In this document: piece after piece, positions 1 through 8,206 of the stretch
Position numbering within the stretch: the stretch's first letter is position 1
Layout: every line of letters begins with the position of its first letter
Assembly: GCA_902525995.1 (NCBI GenBank)
Contig: CABZJG010000008.1
Span: 1-21,783, forward strand
Origin: Paracoccaceae bacterium
Lineage (GTDB): Bacteria; Pseudomonadota; Alphaproteobacteria; Rhodobacterales; Rhodobacteraceae
Length of the DNA stretch: 21,783 bases
Direction: 5' to 3'
Position numbers and translations under genes: made by a program
The notes under the pieces: model-generated
Told to the model about the DNA's origin: nothing
Seen by the model: only the letters and a program-made list of their open reading frames with translations
Database searches by the model: none

Positions 1-177
1 CGGTGCGAACGGCCAAGCGACTTGGAGGTTTCGGGGCACTCGCTGCGCGTGGGCGCCGCTCAAGACTTACTCATTAGGGGTTACGACCTCGCGGCGATCA
101 TGCGCGCCGGCGGGTGGTCAGACCCAAGCACCGTCTCGCGGTACTTGCGGTTTTCGCAGCACAATATCTGGACCTAA
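1..177 (+). CDS. Tyrosine recombinase/integrase, C-terminal end (partial, 5' end outside window)
   Basis: This is the last 58 residues of a site-specific DNA recombinase of the tyrosine (phage integrase) family, read in frame 1 from the window edge to a TAA at 175-177, with a second TAA following directly. The catalytic C-terminal boxes are visible: GHSLRVG (the H-x-x-R box, residues 13-16 of the fragment), GGW (the usual second His replaced by Trp, common in the family), and the nucleophile Tyr in SRYLR (residue 48). Upstream parts cannot be judged, so the gene may be intact or a remnant. Its base composition is clearly GC-rich, unlike the AT-rich genes that begin 20 bases later on the opposite strand. 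It converges on the polymerase gene with only 19 bp between stops. It marks a mobile-element border beside the polysaccharide island; whether it moved the island is not shown. Confidence 0.85.
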   Translation, partial: RCERPSDLEVSGHSLRVGAAQDLLIRGYDLAAIMRAGGWSDPSTVSRYLRFSQHNIWT

Positions 178-196
178 TAACATGACCATTTTGACA

Positions 197-1432
197 TCAA
201 ATCATTGTGCCCTGCCATACTTTCTTATTGTTAACGTACATCGCTCGAATAATTGCTATTATAGCTATGTAAAATAAAGCGACCCTAAATTGATCAATGA
301 CGTTAGAAGAAATACTTACTACAAAAAAATATAACGTAATAAAGGGAAATGCCGTAAGTAATGCTTTTCTCAAACTACAAACTTCAAACTCACTTCGCAG
401 TCTACCAGAAATATACATACCGCGAAGGCAGACCGAAGCTAATATAACGAAGCCTAGTATACCATAACGAAACAACCAAAGCGCATATAACGATTCCAGA
501 TAAAGATACCCCTTTCCTACACCGGCTCCTATAATCGGCAACTCATCAATTTTCATATTCACTGCCTCTAATTGATCCATTCTATTTCCAATAGATGGAG
601 TAGAACCCGCGAGTCCGGCAACACCACGGTCAAGGTAAGCCTCCCAGACCACAGATATAAACTGTGAAACGTAAGGCAGTAACTTAAACGAAACGATGAT
701 GTAAAATAAAATCGTACATATTAATATCATGAAAACGGCTGATACAATCCGCGGATACCGTACTTCAAATGCTAGCGTAATAATCACCATGCCCAGAATC
801 CCTGATTTACTCTGCGCCAAAATGATTGCTGTGAAGAATAATCCAAGTATGAGATAACCTTTTACCGGCGGCAGACAACCAGATCTCAAACGTGCATAAG
901 ATATGGCAAAACCAATTCCCATTACAGCCGCAAACGAATATGGAGCAATGAACGATGCAATGGCTTTATTCCGATAAACCGATGCGTCAAGCTTATATAA
1001 ATCATGAAAAAGCGAATGATCTGGAATAAATACCTCAACGATACCCCACACTGCTACAAAATAAAGTGTTGATAATATTCGACTTATTAATTTTTCTACA
1101 TCTGAAATCAAACATACAGAAAAGAAAAGCGAGTATGTTACAAACCACATAAACGGTCGCGAAAGCTCTAAAAAATCACTAAAAACTCGTTCATTATCTC
1201 TCAAAATTGCAATTAGTAATAAAGAAAATAATGAAACACAAATTAAAAATGCCGGCCGATCCACCTTTCCAGCACCTGAAAACATCAGCACAAATAACAT
1301 AGAGACAATCGCCAACAAACATGATACTTCGCCATAAGTACCAAATATAAAAGGTGGAAATGGCATAAATACTGAAATCAACATTATAAGTGTTATAATG
1401 TTGATGCTATTAATATGCACAAGCTTTATCAT
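197..1432 (-). CDS. wzy: O-antigen/capsule repeat-unit polymerase (Wzy-like) membrane protein
   Basis: A 411-residue, very hydrophobic protein with about ten or more predicted membrane segments, starting with a hydrophobic stretch at the N-terminus and ending with a short basic tail (NNKK). A larger hydrophilic loop at about residues 265-310 contains GNRMDQLE and IIGAGVGKG, which resemble the periplasmic loop of Wzy/O-antigen ligase-type polymerases. Wzy proteins join lipid-linked repeat units at the periplasmic face of the inner membrane. These proteins share little sequence, so the call rests on topology, length, the loop motifs and the setting with a flippase and glycosyltransferases. An O-antigen ligase (WaaL) is the main alternative. 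The ATG at 1432 lies 23 nt inside the upstream glycosyltransferase gene, implying translational coupling. It is the last gene of the cluster, next to the integrase fragment. Confidence 0.72.
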   Translation of the reverse strand: MIKLVHINSINIITLIMLISVFMPFPPFIFGTYGEVSCLLAIVSMLFVLMFSGAGKVDRPAFLICVSLFSLLLIAILRDNERVFSDFLELSRPFMWFVTYSLFFSVCLISDVEKLISRILSTLYFVAVWGIVEVFIPDHSLFHDLYKLDASVYRNKAIASFIAPYSFAAVMGIGFAISYARLRSGCLPPVKGYLILGLFFTAIILAQSKSGILGMVIITLAFEVRYPRIVSAVFMILICTILFYIIVSFKLLPYVSQFISVVWEAYLDRGVAGLAGSTPSIGNRMDQLEAVNMKIDELPIIGAGVGKGYLYLESLYALWLFRYGILGFVILASVCLRGMYISGRLRSEFEVCSLRKALLTAFPFITLYFFVVSISSNVIDQFRVALFYIAIIAIIRAMYVNNKKVWQGTMI

Positions 1433-2489
1433 ATATGTCCAACAGTAAATTATGTTGAGAATTCCAGCTATATTTTTTATCTAATCGTAACTGACTTTCA
1501 ATTAACAAATCTGGCGTAATTCTTTCACAGTTTTTAATTGCAATCTCCACATCATCAGACGAATACGGGTCAACAAACTGAACTGTCGGAAATTCAGAAA
1601 AATATTTCTCCCATGTTTCTGACTGAGAGCATATAATCGGTAAGCCTGAAGCAATATACTCAAATATCTTTACAGGCAAACCACTAAGAAGGTTTTCGTT
1701 ATTACTGACCAAATGTACACCAATTGATGCGGAATTCAAGATTTCTGGGACCTTGTTTGGTACTATAAAACCCAAATAAACCAATTCACCATTTTCAACT
1801 TCTCTTAATACCATTTCTTCGACTTCAGGATCAGCGAAATTACCAGCAATCGCAATTGGCAGTGCAAATTTGTTTTTCAGATCCAGAATAGCCTGTATGC
1901 CTCTTTCAATAGAGATCGACCCCACGTATATTGCAGAAAATTTTTTTTCTACACCTGATTGAGATTTAAATCTTGTTAAGTCAGGATAATTCTTGATTAG
2001 TTTAGCATCGCACCCTATTTTCCCCTGAATTTTTTCAGTGACAGTAATCACGTCATCACAAAAACGGAATACAAAATAAAAGATGACTTTATAAATTTTT
2101 GCGGTGAGAGCTACTGAGTTTGAATTCAGCCACGATTTATTTTGAAAATCTAGGTAATAATCTTCGTGCACGTCGAAAATTACTTTTTTACCTGTAAACT
2201 TTAATATAACTGCTAAAAAAAATAGCTCTGGATCATGAAGATGATATATTTTTATATTTTTTTTCCATACATAGAAAATTAAAATAAAAATAGAAGTTAA
2301 AATTCTTTTTATTCTCCCTTCCACAACGTAACAGTTTCTTATTTTCACATCATTTATAACTTCGTTGTCTTTTCCGTCACATACGAAAAAGGTAGTATCA
2401 TATTTAGATGAAAGAGAAGTACACTGATTAAATAAAATCCTAGTATCATAGCGACTGTGAACTGATGATACATGGGCGACCTTAATCAT
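1410..2489 (-). CDS. Glycosyltransferase, GT4-type (GT-B fold)
   Basis: A 359-residue glycosyltransferase. The N-terminal half shows HLHDPELF (about 83-90) and FDVHEDYY (about 105-112), typical of GT4 enzymes acting on lipid-linked sugars. The C-terminal nucleotide-sugar domain starts near FSAIYVGSISIERG (184-197) and contains the E-x7-E-like region LPVKIFEYIASGLP (271-284), which binds the donor. A hydrophobic helix at about residues 62-76 and another near 131-142 may attach it to the inner membrane. The enzyme should add one sugar to the growing repeat unit on the cytoplasmic face; the donor cannot be read from sequence. Its position directly after the heptose genes makes a heptosyltransferase plausible but unproven. 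The ATG at 2489 overlaps the gmhA stop by one base (TAATG). Confidence 0.82.
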   Translation of the reverse strand: MIKVAHVSSVHSRYDTRILFNQCTSLSSKYDTTFFVCDGKDNEVINDVKIRNCYVVEGRIKRILTSIFILIFYVWKKNIKIYHLHDPELFFLAVILKFTGKKVIFDVHEDYYLDFQNKSWLNSNSVALTAKIYKVIFYFVFRFCDDVITVTEKIQGKIGCDAKLIKNYPDLTRFKSQSGVEKKFSAIYVGSISIERGIQAILDLKNKFALPIAIAGNFADPEVEEMVLREVENGELVYLGFIVPNKVPEILNSASIGVHLVSNNENLLSGLPVKIFEYIASGLPIICSQSETWEKYFSEFPTVQFVDPYSSDDVEIAIKNCERITPDLLIESQLRLDKKYSWNSQHNLLLDIYDKACAY

Positions 2490-3061
2490 TATGTCGTAAC
2501 CACTGATAAATTACAGAGAGTTTTCATAACAATATGTCCAAACATAAGGTGAAAGTCTTCACAAATTTGCATATCACTCGAATTTAAAATAACAGCATGG
2601 TCGACAATTTGCGCTGCCTTACCACCGCCAAAGCCCAGTATTCCAAGTGCGGTAATATCAAGCTCTTTCGCCTTATTAATTGCTGATATCACATTTGGAG
2701 AATTACCACTTCCGCTTATAGCTATTAAAATATCACCCTGTTCGCCTAACGTTTCTAACTGTTTCGCGAAAATTTCATCATAAGACATGTCGTTAGCATA
2801 AGCAGTTATAATGCCGATATTATCGCACAACGAGTAGCCTTTAAATGATTTACCTGTATGCACAGACGTCATTTTATTCCAGTCAGTTATATAGTGTGAA
2901 GCAGCATAAGCACTGCCACCATTTCCGCATGTAAAAATTTTTTTACCTTGAAGAAAAGCCTTGATAATTTCTTCAATAGCAGATGCCACCATATCTTGAT
3001 CAACGTTGCTTAGTACATTGATTGTTGTATCAAAATATTCTGAAATTAATTTATTAGTCAT
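2489..3061 (-). CDS. gmhA: Sedoheptulose 7-phosphate isomerase
   Basis: A 190-residue SIS-domain protein of the GmhA/DiaA family. Seen directly: the phosphosugar-binding loop CGNGGSA (45-51) followed by an invariant-type His (56), SGSGNSP (the second phosphate loop, about 116-122), and CEDFHLMFGHIV near the C-terminus, matching the metal/active-site helix of GmhA. The enzyme converts D-sedoheptulose 7-phosphate to D-glycero-D-manno-heptose 7-phosphate in the cytoplasm, the first step of ADP- and GDP-heptose synthesis. Full length for the family. The ATG at 3061 has a strong ribosome-binding site (AAGGAG, 8 nt upstream) overlapping the end of hddA. Because hddA and an hddC-gmhB fusion lie immediately upstream in the operon, the product here is GDP-heptose rather than the ADP-heptose of the LPS core. 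Confidence 0.92.
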   Translation of the reverse strand: MTNKLISEYFDTTINVLSNVDQDMVASAIEEIIKAFLQGKKIFTCGNGGSAYAASHYITDWNKMTSVHTGKSFKGYSLCDNIGIITAYANDMSYDEIFAKQLETLGEQGDILIAISGSGNSPNVISAINKAKELDITALGILGFGGGKAAQIVDHAVILNSSDMQICEDFHLMFGHIVMKTLCNLSVVTT

Positions 3062-3074
3062 CTACTTAGCTCCT

Positions 3075-4055
3075 TCATAATTTAATCGCCTCTGCCCCAC
3101 AATCAGTAAATTTAAAGTGGCATTCTCTATAATTTTTCAAAGCATGGCTGATTTTGAGATGATTTTTTTCGTCAGCGTACGTCATAAGAAACCCACCACC
3201 ACCTGCACCAAGTAATTTTCCGCCAGTCGCACCTGCAGCTAGAGCACTTTCATACGCTGCATCTATTTCTGGATCACTCACACGGTTACTCATTTGCTTT
3301 TTTAATGACCAATTTTCGTGCAAAATTTGCCCAATCGCAATACAATCATCTTTCTCTAAGGCCAGCTTGAATTCGCCAACAAGTTCCACCATTCGCTTCA
3401 TAAGTGTAATTTTATTCGCTGCCTTCATGTTTTCTTTCTGTTCAGACAAAATTGAAGACGTTGATCTAGTTTTGTTAGTATAAAAAAATTGAAGTTTATT
3501 TTGTAATGTTTCTAATGCGCCTGCTGTTATATTTACCGGGATAACGTTTACACTATCATCTTTTTTGAATTCATACACCTTTAAGCCGCCAATTGCTGAT
3601 GCGTATTGATCCTGCTTTCCGATTGGTTCACCGCACCGATCAATTTCAACTTTGCACGCTATTTCTGCTAATTCTTTTTTAGACACGCCTTGCCCCATCT
3701 TAACTTTCAACGCGTGAGCAAGCCCAACAGTGAAAGCAGATGACGAACCTAAACCAGTACCTGAGGCAGGAATATCAGCCAGTGACGAAATTTGGACAGG
3801 CTGATTGTACTCAACTTCCTTCAAAGTATTCTTGATTAGTGGGTGTTGAATATTTTCTATGTCTCGTGTTCGCTCTGTAGTAGAGTAATGCAAGATATAT
3901 TCTGACTCAAAACTTGCTTTCACGGATACATACATAAATTGGTTTATAGATGTTGATATCACTGCGGCTTCATGGTTTCTGTAGAAACTTTGCAAATCGC
4001 TCCCTCCGCCAACAAAGCTTACGCGAAACGGTGTTTTTGTGACAATTAGTACCAA
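3075..4055 (-). CDS. hddA: D-glycero-alpha-D-manno-heptose 7-phosphate kinase
   Basis: A 326-residue GHMP-family kinase. Motifs: the N-terminal TPFRVSFVGGGSDL (8-21), typical of HddA and related sugar kinases; the ATP loop PASGTGLGSSSA (96-107); and the C-terminal GHMP motif GGKLLGAGGGGFL (about residue 280). It phosphorylates D-glycero-D-manno-heptose 7-phosphate at C1 to the alpha-1,7-bisphosphate, which commits heptose to the GDP route. The start is a TTG at 4055, directly after the stop of the hddC-gmhB gene. It is supported by a GAGGG Shine-Dalgarno sequence on the minus strand (4063-4067) with 7 nt spacing. No in-frame ATG lies close enough to keep the conserved N-terminal motif. All four catalytic steps to GDP-D-glycero-alpha-D-manno-heptose are encoded by this gene and its two neighbours. 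Confidence 0.9.
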   Translation of the reverse strand: MVLIVTKTPFRVSFVGGGSDLQSFYRNHEAAVISTSINQFMYVSVKASFESEYILHYSTTERTRDIENIQHPLIKNTLKEVEYNQPVQISSLADIPASGTGLGSSSAFTVGLAHALKVKMGQGVSKKELAEIACKVEIDRCGEPIGKQDQYASAIGGLKVYEFKKDDSVNVIPVNITAGALETLQNKLQFFYTNKTRSTSSILSEQKENMKAANKITLMKRMVELVGEFKLALEKDDCIAIGQILHENWSLKKQMSNRVSDPEIDAAYESALAAGATGGKLLGAGGGGFLMTYADEKNHLKISHALKNYRECHFKFTDCGAEAIKL

Positions 4056-5387
4056 TTATGCACCCTCTCTTTTAAGAATTAAATCTACAGCATCTGTTAA
4101 TGTATTACATTTGTAATCTGGTGAAACAGCAACTTTCCCATCTTTTCCAGCATAACCAGTAGATAACAAAATTGATGTGATACCTGCTTTTTGAGCTGCA
4201 AATATATCCGTCGTGGTATCACCAATGAAGTAAGACGATTCAGATAGATTATATTTATTCATTGCGCTTAAGATCAATCCTGGTTCAGGTTTTCGACAAG
4301 AACATTTGATCTTTAAGTTAGCAACCTCGCCGGGATAGCCTTTATCCGGATGGTGTGGACAAAAAAATAATTCGTCTAAATATGCACCCTGTAACCCTAA
4401 TTCTGTATCAAGTTTTGCGTGAATACGATTAAGTTCCTGTTCTGTAATATCACCTCGTGCAATCACCGGCTGATTGGTTACACAAAACACAAGCAGTCCC
4501 GCGTCATTTAAACGCTTTATCGACAGCGCGGCATCGTTTATCAATTCCAATTGATTTAAATTAGTAATCAATCCACACTCTGTATTAATTGTTCCGTCCC
4601 TATCCAAGAATACAGCTACTCTTTTTTTTGAAAAACTTAATTTTTGAGGTATATTAATTTTGATATCAGATTGTACTTTAATCAAGCGCTCTGGAGTTCC
4701 CATGTCTTTGATATATTCAAATGTTTTATAACTTAAAATATTCTCACCAGCGTCGATTATTTTTGGGAAAGTGTGCTTCGCGATGTCGCTGAATAACCCT
4801 TGAACAAGATATCGCTTTATTTTCTTTCGATTTATACAGTATAGAGCTGCATTGACACAGTTTCTTAGTGGCTTTTCATTCTCATGCGGATATGGACTTA
4901 AGTTTTTTACCAAGTTAGTCTTTTCATCTATCTCTATAATGTCCGAATCTGATGGATGATTATTTGGATGAACCATGATGGTAGCAACGGAGCTGTTTGA
5001 TAGATGAAAGTCAAACATCCTCGACAAATTAACGTTTAAATAGGTGTCTCCATATAACAAAATAAATTGGTCAGGTAGGTGATGAATAAATTCTGCTAAT
5101 GCACCCGCGGTTCCCTTTGCAACTGCTTCTTCCAAATAGCATATGCTTACATCCCATCTTTTACCATCATTAAGATATTCCTTAATTTTTTCGGATTGAT
5201 GGTGAGTAATAATATAAATTTGTTTAAAACCATATTGCTTACACAACTCAATTTGATGTTCAAGGACAGGCTTTCCATCAATTGGCACCATAGGTTTTGG
5301 TAAATCAAAACCAGCATCTCTTAAGCGTGTTCCATATCCACCTGCTAAAATAACAGCGCAACGTTCGTAATTATATGACGAATTCAT
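4056..5387 (-). CDS. hddC-gmhB: Bifunctional heptose 1-phosphate guanylyltransferase / heptose 1,7-bisphosphate 7-phosphatase (HddC-GmhB fusion)
   Basis: A 443-residue two-domain enzyme. Residues 10-240 form a sugar nucleotidyltransferase with LAGGYGTRLR (14-23), PKPMVPI (30-36) and the metal-binding YGDTYLN (112-118). This matches HddC, which makes GDP-D-glycero-alpha-D-manno-heptose from the 1-phosphate and GTP. Residues 255-440 form a HAD-IIIA phosphatase with FLDRDGTIN (260-268; nucleophile D262, acid D264), the zinc-loop residues C343, H345, C362 and C364 (CPHHPDKG and CSCRKPEPG), and IGDTTTD (388-394), as in GmhB. One polypeptide therefore removes the 7-phosphate and then activates the product. 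The short linker at about 240-255 shows no stop or frameshift. The last base of the gene abuts the hddA TTG start, and only one base separates it from the upstream GT2 gene. Nucleotide specificity (GTP) is inferred from hddA next door. Confidence 0.88.
   Translation of the reverse strand: MNSSYNYERCAVILAGGYGTRLRDAGFDLPKPMVPIDGKPVLEHQIELCKQYGFKQIYIITHHQSEKIKEYLNDGKRWDVSICYLEEAVAKGTAGALAEFIHHLPDQFILLYGDTYLNVNLSRMFDFHLSNSSVATIMVHPNNHPSDSDIIEIDEKTNLVKNLSPYPHENEKPLRNCVNAALYCINRKKIKRYLVQGLFSDIAKHTFPKIIDAGENILSYKTFEYIKDMGTPERLIKVQSDIKINIPQKLSFSKKRVAVFLDRDGTINTECGLITNLNQLELINDAALSIKRLNDAGLLVFCVTNQPVIARGDITEQELNRIHAKLDTELGLQGAYLDELFFCPHHPDKGYPGEVANLKIKCSCRKPEPGLILSAMNKYNLSESSYFIGDTTTDIFAAQKAGITSILLSTGYAGKDGKVAVSPDYKCNTLTDAVDLILKREGA
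4063..4067 (-). promoter_or_regulatory. Ribosome-binding site that decides the TTG start of hddA
   Basis: GAGGG on the minus strand lies 7 nt before the TTG at 4055, inside the last codons of the hddC-gmhB fusion. It supports the non-AUG start over any later ATG, which would remove the conserved N-terminal kinase motif. Confidence 0.65.
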
Positions 5388-5388
5388 T

Positions 5389-6156
5389 TTACCGCCTGTA
5401 ATTTAATTTCTGCAGAGCTAACAATAAAAAACAACGTATCACAAACCAGGCAGATAAGCTTAAATCGTTCCGATACGTTTTCCAAAGGGTCGTATAATGG
5501 GATAATTTATGCGAAGACAATGTATCATTTGTAACTCTGTAAGAGGCTAAGGTCTCATTAAGTCCGTATGCACGGACTCCACTCCTCATAATCAACAGCC
5601 ACCAAAGGTAGTCTTCACCGTGCTTTTTATTATTTTGGGAGATTATATTATCAGTTAAAAGTTCTCTACTTATCATAACCGTTAAACATCCAATTCCCCG
5701 CTTAACGAGAGCCGATGAAAAAGTATATTGTATATCGGTCATTTTATTTTCTATCAAATGACCATCTTCATGTAAAAAATTAAACTTAGTATATGAAAAA
5801 GTATGTCCATTTTTTTGCATGAATTCTGACTGTTTTCGCAACTTATCATGATCCCACAAATCATCAGCATCCAAAAAAGCTATATATTTACCTCTTGCTG
5901 AATTAATACCGGTAGCACGTGCGTGAGCCGGCCCTTTATCGTCTGTATTGAATATAAACTTTACTCTTGGGTCAGCTTTTATGATGCCTTGGACTATATT
6001 TTTTGTATTATCAGAAGATCCGGCATCTACTACCAAAAGCTCCCAAGCCTCAAAACTTTGATTTATTATAGATGTGATTGCTGCAAGAATATATTTTTCA
6101 GAATTGAAACATGGCATAATTATTGAAACGCAGGGCTGATCTGTAGTGTCAGTCAT
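5389..6156 (-). CDS. Glycosyltransferase family 2 (GT-A fold)
   Basis: A 255-residue inverting glycosyltransferase of family GT2. Seen: CVSIIMPCFNSEKYI near the N-terminus, LLVVDAGSSDNT (the nucleotide-binding D), the DXD-type metal site in FLDADDLW (about 94-101), and HGEDYLWWL (about 180-188), which carries the usual ED catalytic-base region. The C-terminal 25 residues contain a hydrophobic segment (FVIRCFLLLALQ) that may associate with the membrane. It should transfer one sugar of the repeat unit; donor and acceptor are unknown. I place the start at the ATG at 6156, which overlaps the end of the upstream epimerase gene by 8 nt (ATGACTGA). An in-frame TTG at 6177 would add seven residues but has no better ribosome-binding site. 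Confidence 0.85.
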   Translation of the reverse strand: MTDTTDQPCVSIIMPCFNSEKYILAAITSIINQSFEAWELLVVDAGSSDNTKNIVQGIIKADPRVKFIFNTDDKGPAHARATGINSARGKYIAFLDADDLWDHDKLRKQSEFMQKNGHTFSYTKFNFLHEDGHLIENKMTDIQYTFSSALVKRGIGCLTVMISRELLTDNIISQNNKKHGEDYLWWLLIMRSGVRAYGLNETLASYRVTNDTLSSHKLSHYTTLWKTYRNDLSLSAWFVIRCFLLLALQKLNYRR

Positions 6157-7105
6157 TAAATAACCATTGATTATCAAGTAAGTAGGAAACAGTCTCTCTC
6201 ACAGAAACCTCAATACTATATTTTGGGCTCCAATTATATGACTTCGCCTTCGATATATCCAAAAGCACAAATGGATTATCTCCAATCCATCCACTACGCC
6301 CCCCAGTAAAATAAAATTGGGGGTCTACGTTCATTTCACTTGTTATAATTTTCGCCGATTCAGAAACCTTAACGTATTCTTCAGTTCCGAGGTGGAACAC
6401 CTCATATGACCCAGTTTTAAAAACCTGTTGAGATATATTTTGTACGGCAGCAACACAATCTTCAATGTGCAAGTAACTCTTTTTTTGCTCTCCATCACCT
6501 AGTATCTTAAGTGAAGTACTATCTTTGAGGAGCTTTTTTACAAAGTCATAGACGTGCCCATGTGGGTATCTTGAGCCTAGTACGGATACAAACCTATAAA
6601 CCGCCGCAGAAAAGCCGAAACCCTCACAATAAGCAGATATTAAGCCTTCGCACGAAGCCTTCGACGCGCCATACAGTGACGTTTGTCGTGGGAAGGGTGT
6701 AGTTTCCTTCGTTGGAAATCCTAGGGGTTCACCCAATGCCGCCGCGCTAGATGCAAATACAATATTTTTCACACCTGCCTCTCTCATTGTTTCCAATACT
6801 CTAAACGTAACTAAAATATTTTGCTCGATGTCTTTATTAGGATGTTGCAAGCCATCCCTGATATCAGCATTTGCAGCCATATGGTAAACAACATCCACTC
6901 CTTTAAAAATGTCTACACCAATATGACCTGAATATAGATCAGTTTCGATCAACTGAAACTGTTCGTTCATGAGCGCATTTCTTAAAAATGGCCTCTTACC
7001 AGTGCTAAAGTTATCAATACCAACAACGGTATCACCATCGAGCAGATGTCTGTCCGCTATAGAACTTCCAATAAAACCACCTACGCCTGTAATTAAAATT
7101 TTCAT
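6149..7105 (-). CDS. NAD-dependent nucleotide-sugar epimerase/dehydratase (extended SDR)
   Basis: A 318-residue extended short-chain dehydrogenase/reductase. The Rossmann motif TGVGGFIG (6-13), the NAD-ribose region DNFSTGKR (31-38), HMAANADIRD (75-84), SSAAALGEP with the catalytic Ser (about 119-127) and YGASK (Tyr145/Lys149) are all present. The pattern is that of UDP-glucose/UDP-GlcNAc 4-epimerase relatives (GalE/WbpP-like). The exact reaction cannot be fixed: C4 epimerisation of a UDP-sugar, or epimerisation of the diamino-uronic acid made by the neighbouring genes, are both possible. The locus has no WbpI-type 2-epimerase, so this is the only epimerase available in the window. The start ATG directly follows the stop of the amidotransferase gene (TAAATG), showing tight coupling. 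Confidence 0.85.
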   Translation of the reverse strand: MKILITGVGGFIGSSIADRHLLDGDTVVGIDNFSTGKRPFLRNALMNEQFQLIETDLYSGHIGVDIFKGVDVVYHMAANADIRDGLQHPNKDIEQNILVTFRVLETMREAGVKNIVFASSAAALGEPLGFPTKETTPFPRQTSLYGASKASCEGLISAYCEGFGFSAAVYRFVSVLGSRYPHGHVYDFVKKLLKDSTSLKILGDGEQKKSYLHIEDCVAAVQNISQQVFKTGSYEVFHLGTEEYVKVSESAKIITSEMNVDPQFYFTGGRSGWIGDNPFVLLDISKAKSYNWSPKYSIEVSVRETVSYLLDNQWLFND

Positions 7106-8206
7106 TTAGCTACCTACTATTCTACTTCTTATCGACTTTAGTCTATTTATGAAAAAAACATCTGTTTTATACTTGCTATGCGGGATAGGTGGAAGCGACA
7201 TTAGTCCGTCAAATTCTTCCCCTGTAAAGCCTAATTTCTTGACTACGTATTGTTTTAGTTTTTCGTCAATCACAGGAAATTCTATATCTGCCAATTCTTT
7301 TGCCCCTTCCGCTCTTGAGATTTCATTATTTCGGATCAAATCTGATAGATGCACGGTACGTTTATCAACACCATATTTTATTGGTAGAATATATGTTTGA
7401 TAAAATTTTGTGAACTCGGACTCATGATGCTTGCCACCATAGTCTTCCCAATCAAAATATTCTCTTAGTTCTCTAATCGCAGTGAATTTTTCATAGTTAA
7501 TAAGATTTAACGGTTCTTCAAAATTAGCTCTTAGCCCAAACTGCTTCATCAACAACCAAAGATATGGAGAAAGAGTTGGAAACGACTTAATTTTCTTTCG
7601 CCCAAATTTTTGATGGATGTCTTTTATATTCTTATAATCCATTTTATTCCATACCCATGCAGACGGCATGCCATGCTCGGTCCTAAAATTTGTGCCACTT
7701 AAAATAGTTTTGACTTTATACTTTTTTGCTAATCGATACATTGATGCGAATATCGCATGGTCGGTTAACATTTCGATATCAATTACACCAGAATAAAAAA
7801 ATGACCGTTGAAGATCCTTGAATTCACTCCAATCGATGACATGAGTAATTAAATCAAAATTTGATTTTTCTATAATCTTTCCAATGTTCCGTATTGCAAC
7901 TTTTGAATTCCAACCATTATCAAAATGGACACACAAGATGTTGAGATCTAAGTCCACCGCAAGTTTAGCTAAGTAAGAGCTATCGACGCCGCCGCTTAAA
8001 CCGAGGAGCGCATCGTATTCACCTCTTCTTCGCCTTAAAATTCTTGATTTCAGAGATGCCAAGTTTTCCCTGGCTTCAGCTTCACTGAATGTATATCTCG
8101 ATACTTTTTCTTGATGTTCCTTACAGATACTACATAAATTATCAGACTCAATTACAATACCGGGTATGTCCGATGTTAATAGACATTTTATACATTCACG
8201 TATCAT
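7106..8206 (-). CDS. wbpG: N-acetyl sugar amidotransferase, WbpG-like
   Basis: A 366-residue ATP-dependent amidotransferase of the WbpG/PP-loop class. It starts with a four-cysteine zinc-like site (C5, C8, C25, C28), has the ATP PP-loop LSGGVDSSY (70-78), and continues with the SGTNFRTEHGMPSAW region characteristic of sugar amidotransferases. With HisH- and HisF-like partners supplying ammonia, WbpG enzymes convert a 3-acetamido group of a UDP-2,3-diacetamido-uronic acid into an acetamidino group. This is known from Pseudomonas aeruginosa O-antigen synthesis. All three partners are adjacent here, overlapping by 4 and 11 nt, so the three-component complex is very likely. Full length and no missing motifs. 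The exact acceptor sugar is inferred from the neighbouring WbpD- and WbpE-like genes. Confidence 0.88.
   Translation of the reverse strand: MIRECIKCLLTSDIPGIVIESDNLCSICKEHQEKVSRYTFSEAEARENLASLKSRILRRRRGEYDALLGLSGGVDSSYLAKLAVDLDLNILCVHFDNGWNSKVAIRNIGKIIEKSNFDLITHVIDWSEFKDLQRSFFYSGVIDIEMLTDHAIFASMYRLAKKYKVKTILSGTNFRTEHGMPSAWVWNKMDYKNIKDIHQKFGRKKIKSFPTLSPYLWLLMKQFGLRANFEEPLNLINYEKFTAIRELREYFDWEDYGGKHHESEFTKFYQTYILPIKYGVDKRTVHLSDLIRNNEISRAEGAKELADIEFPVIDEKLKQYVVKKLGFTGEEFDGLMSLPPIPHSKYKTDVFFINRLKSIRSRIVGS

Noticed and set aside
5389..5396. GGCGGTAA on the minus strand, resembling the ops element bound by RfaH
   Set aside because: It lies in the middle of the operon, serves as the stop and ribosome-binding region between the GT2 and hddC-gmhB genes, and lacks the rest of the ops consensus.
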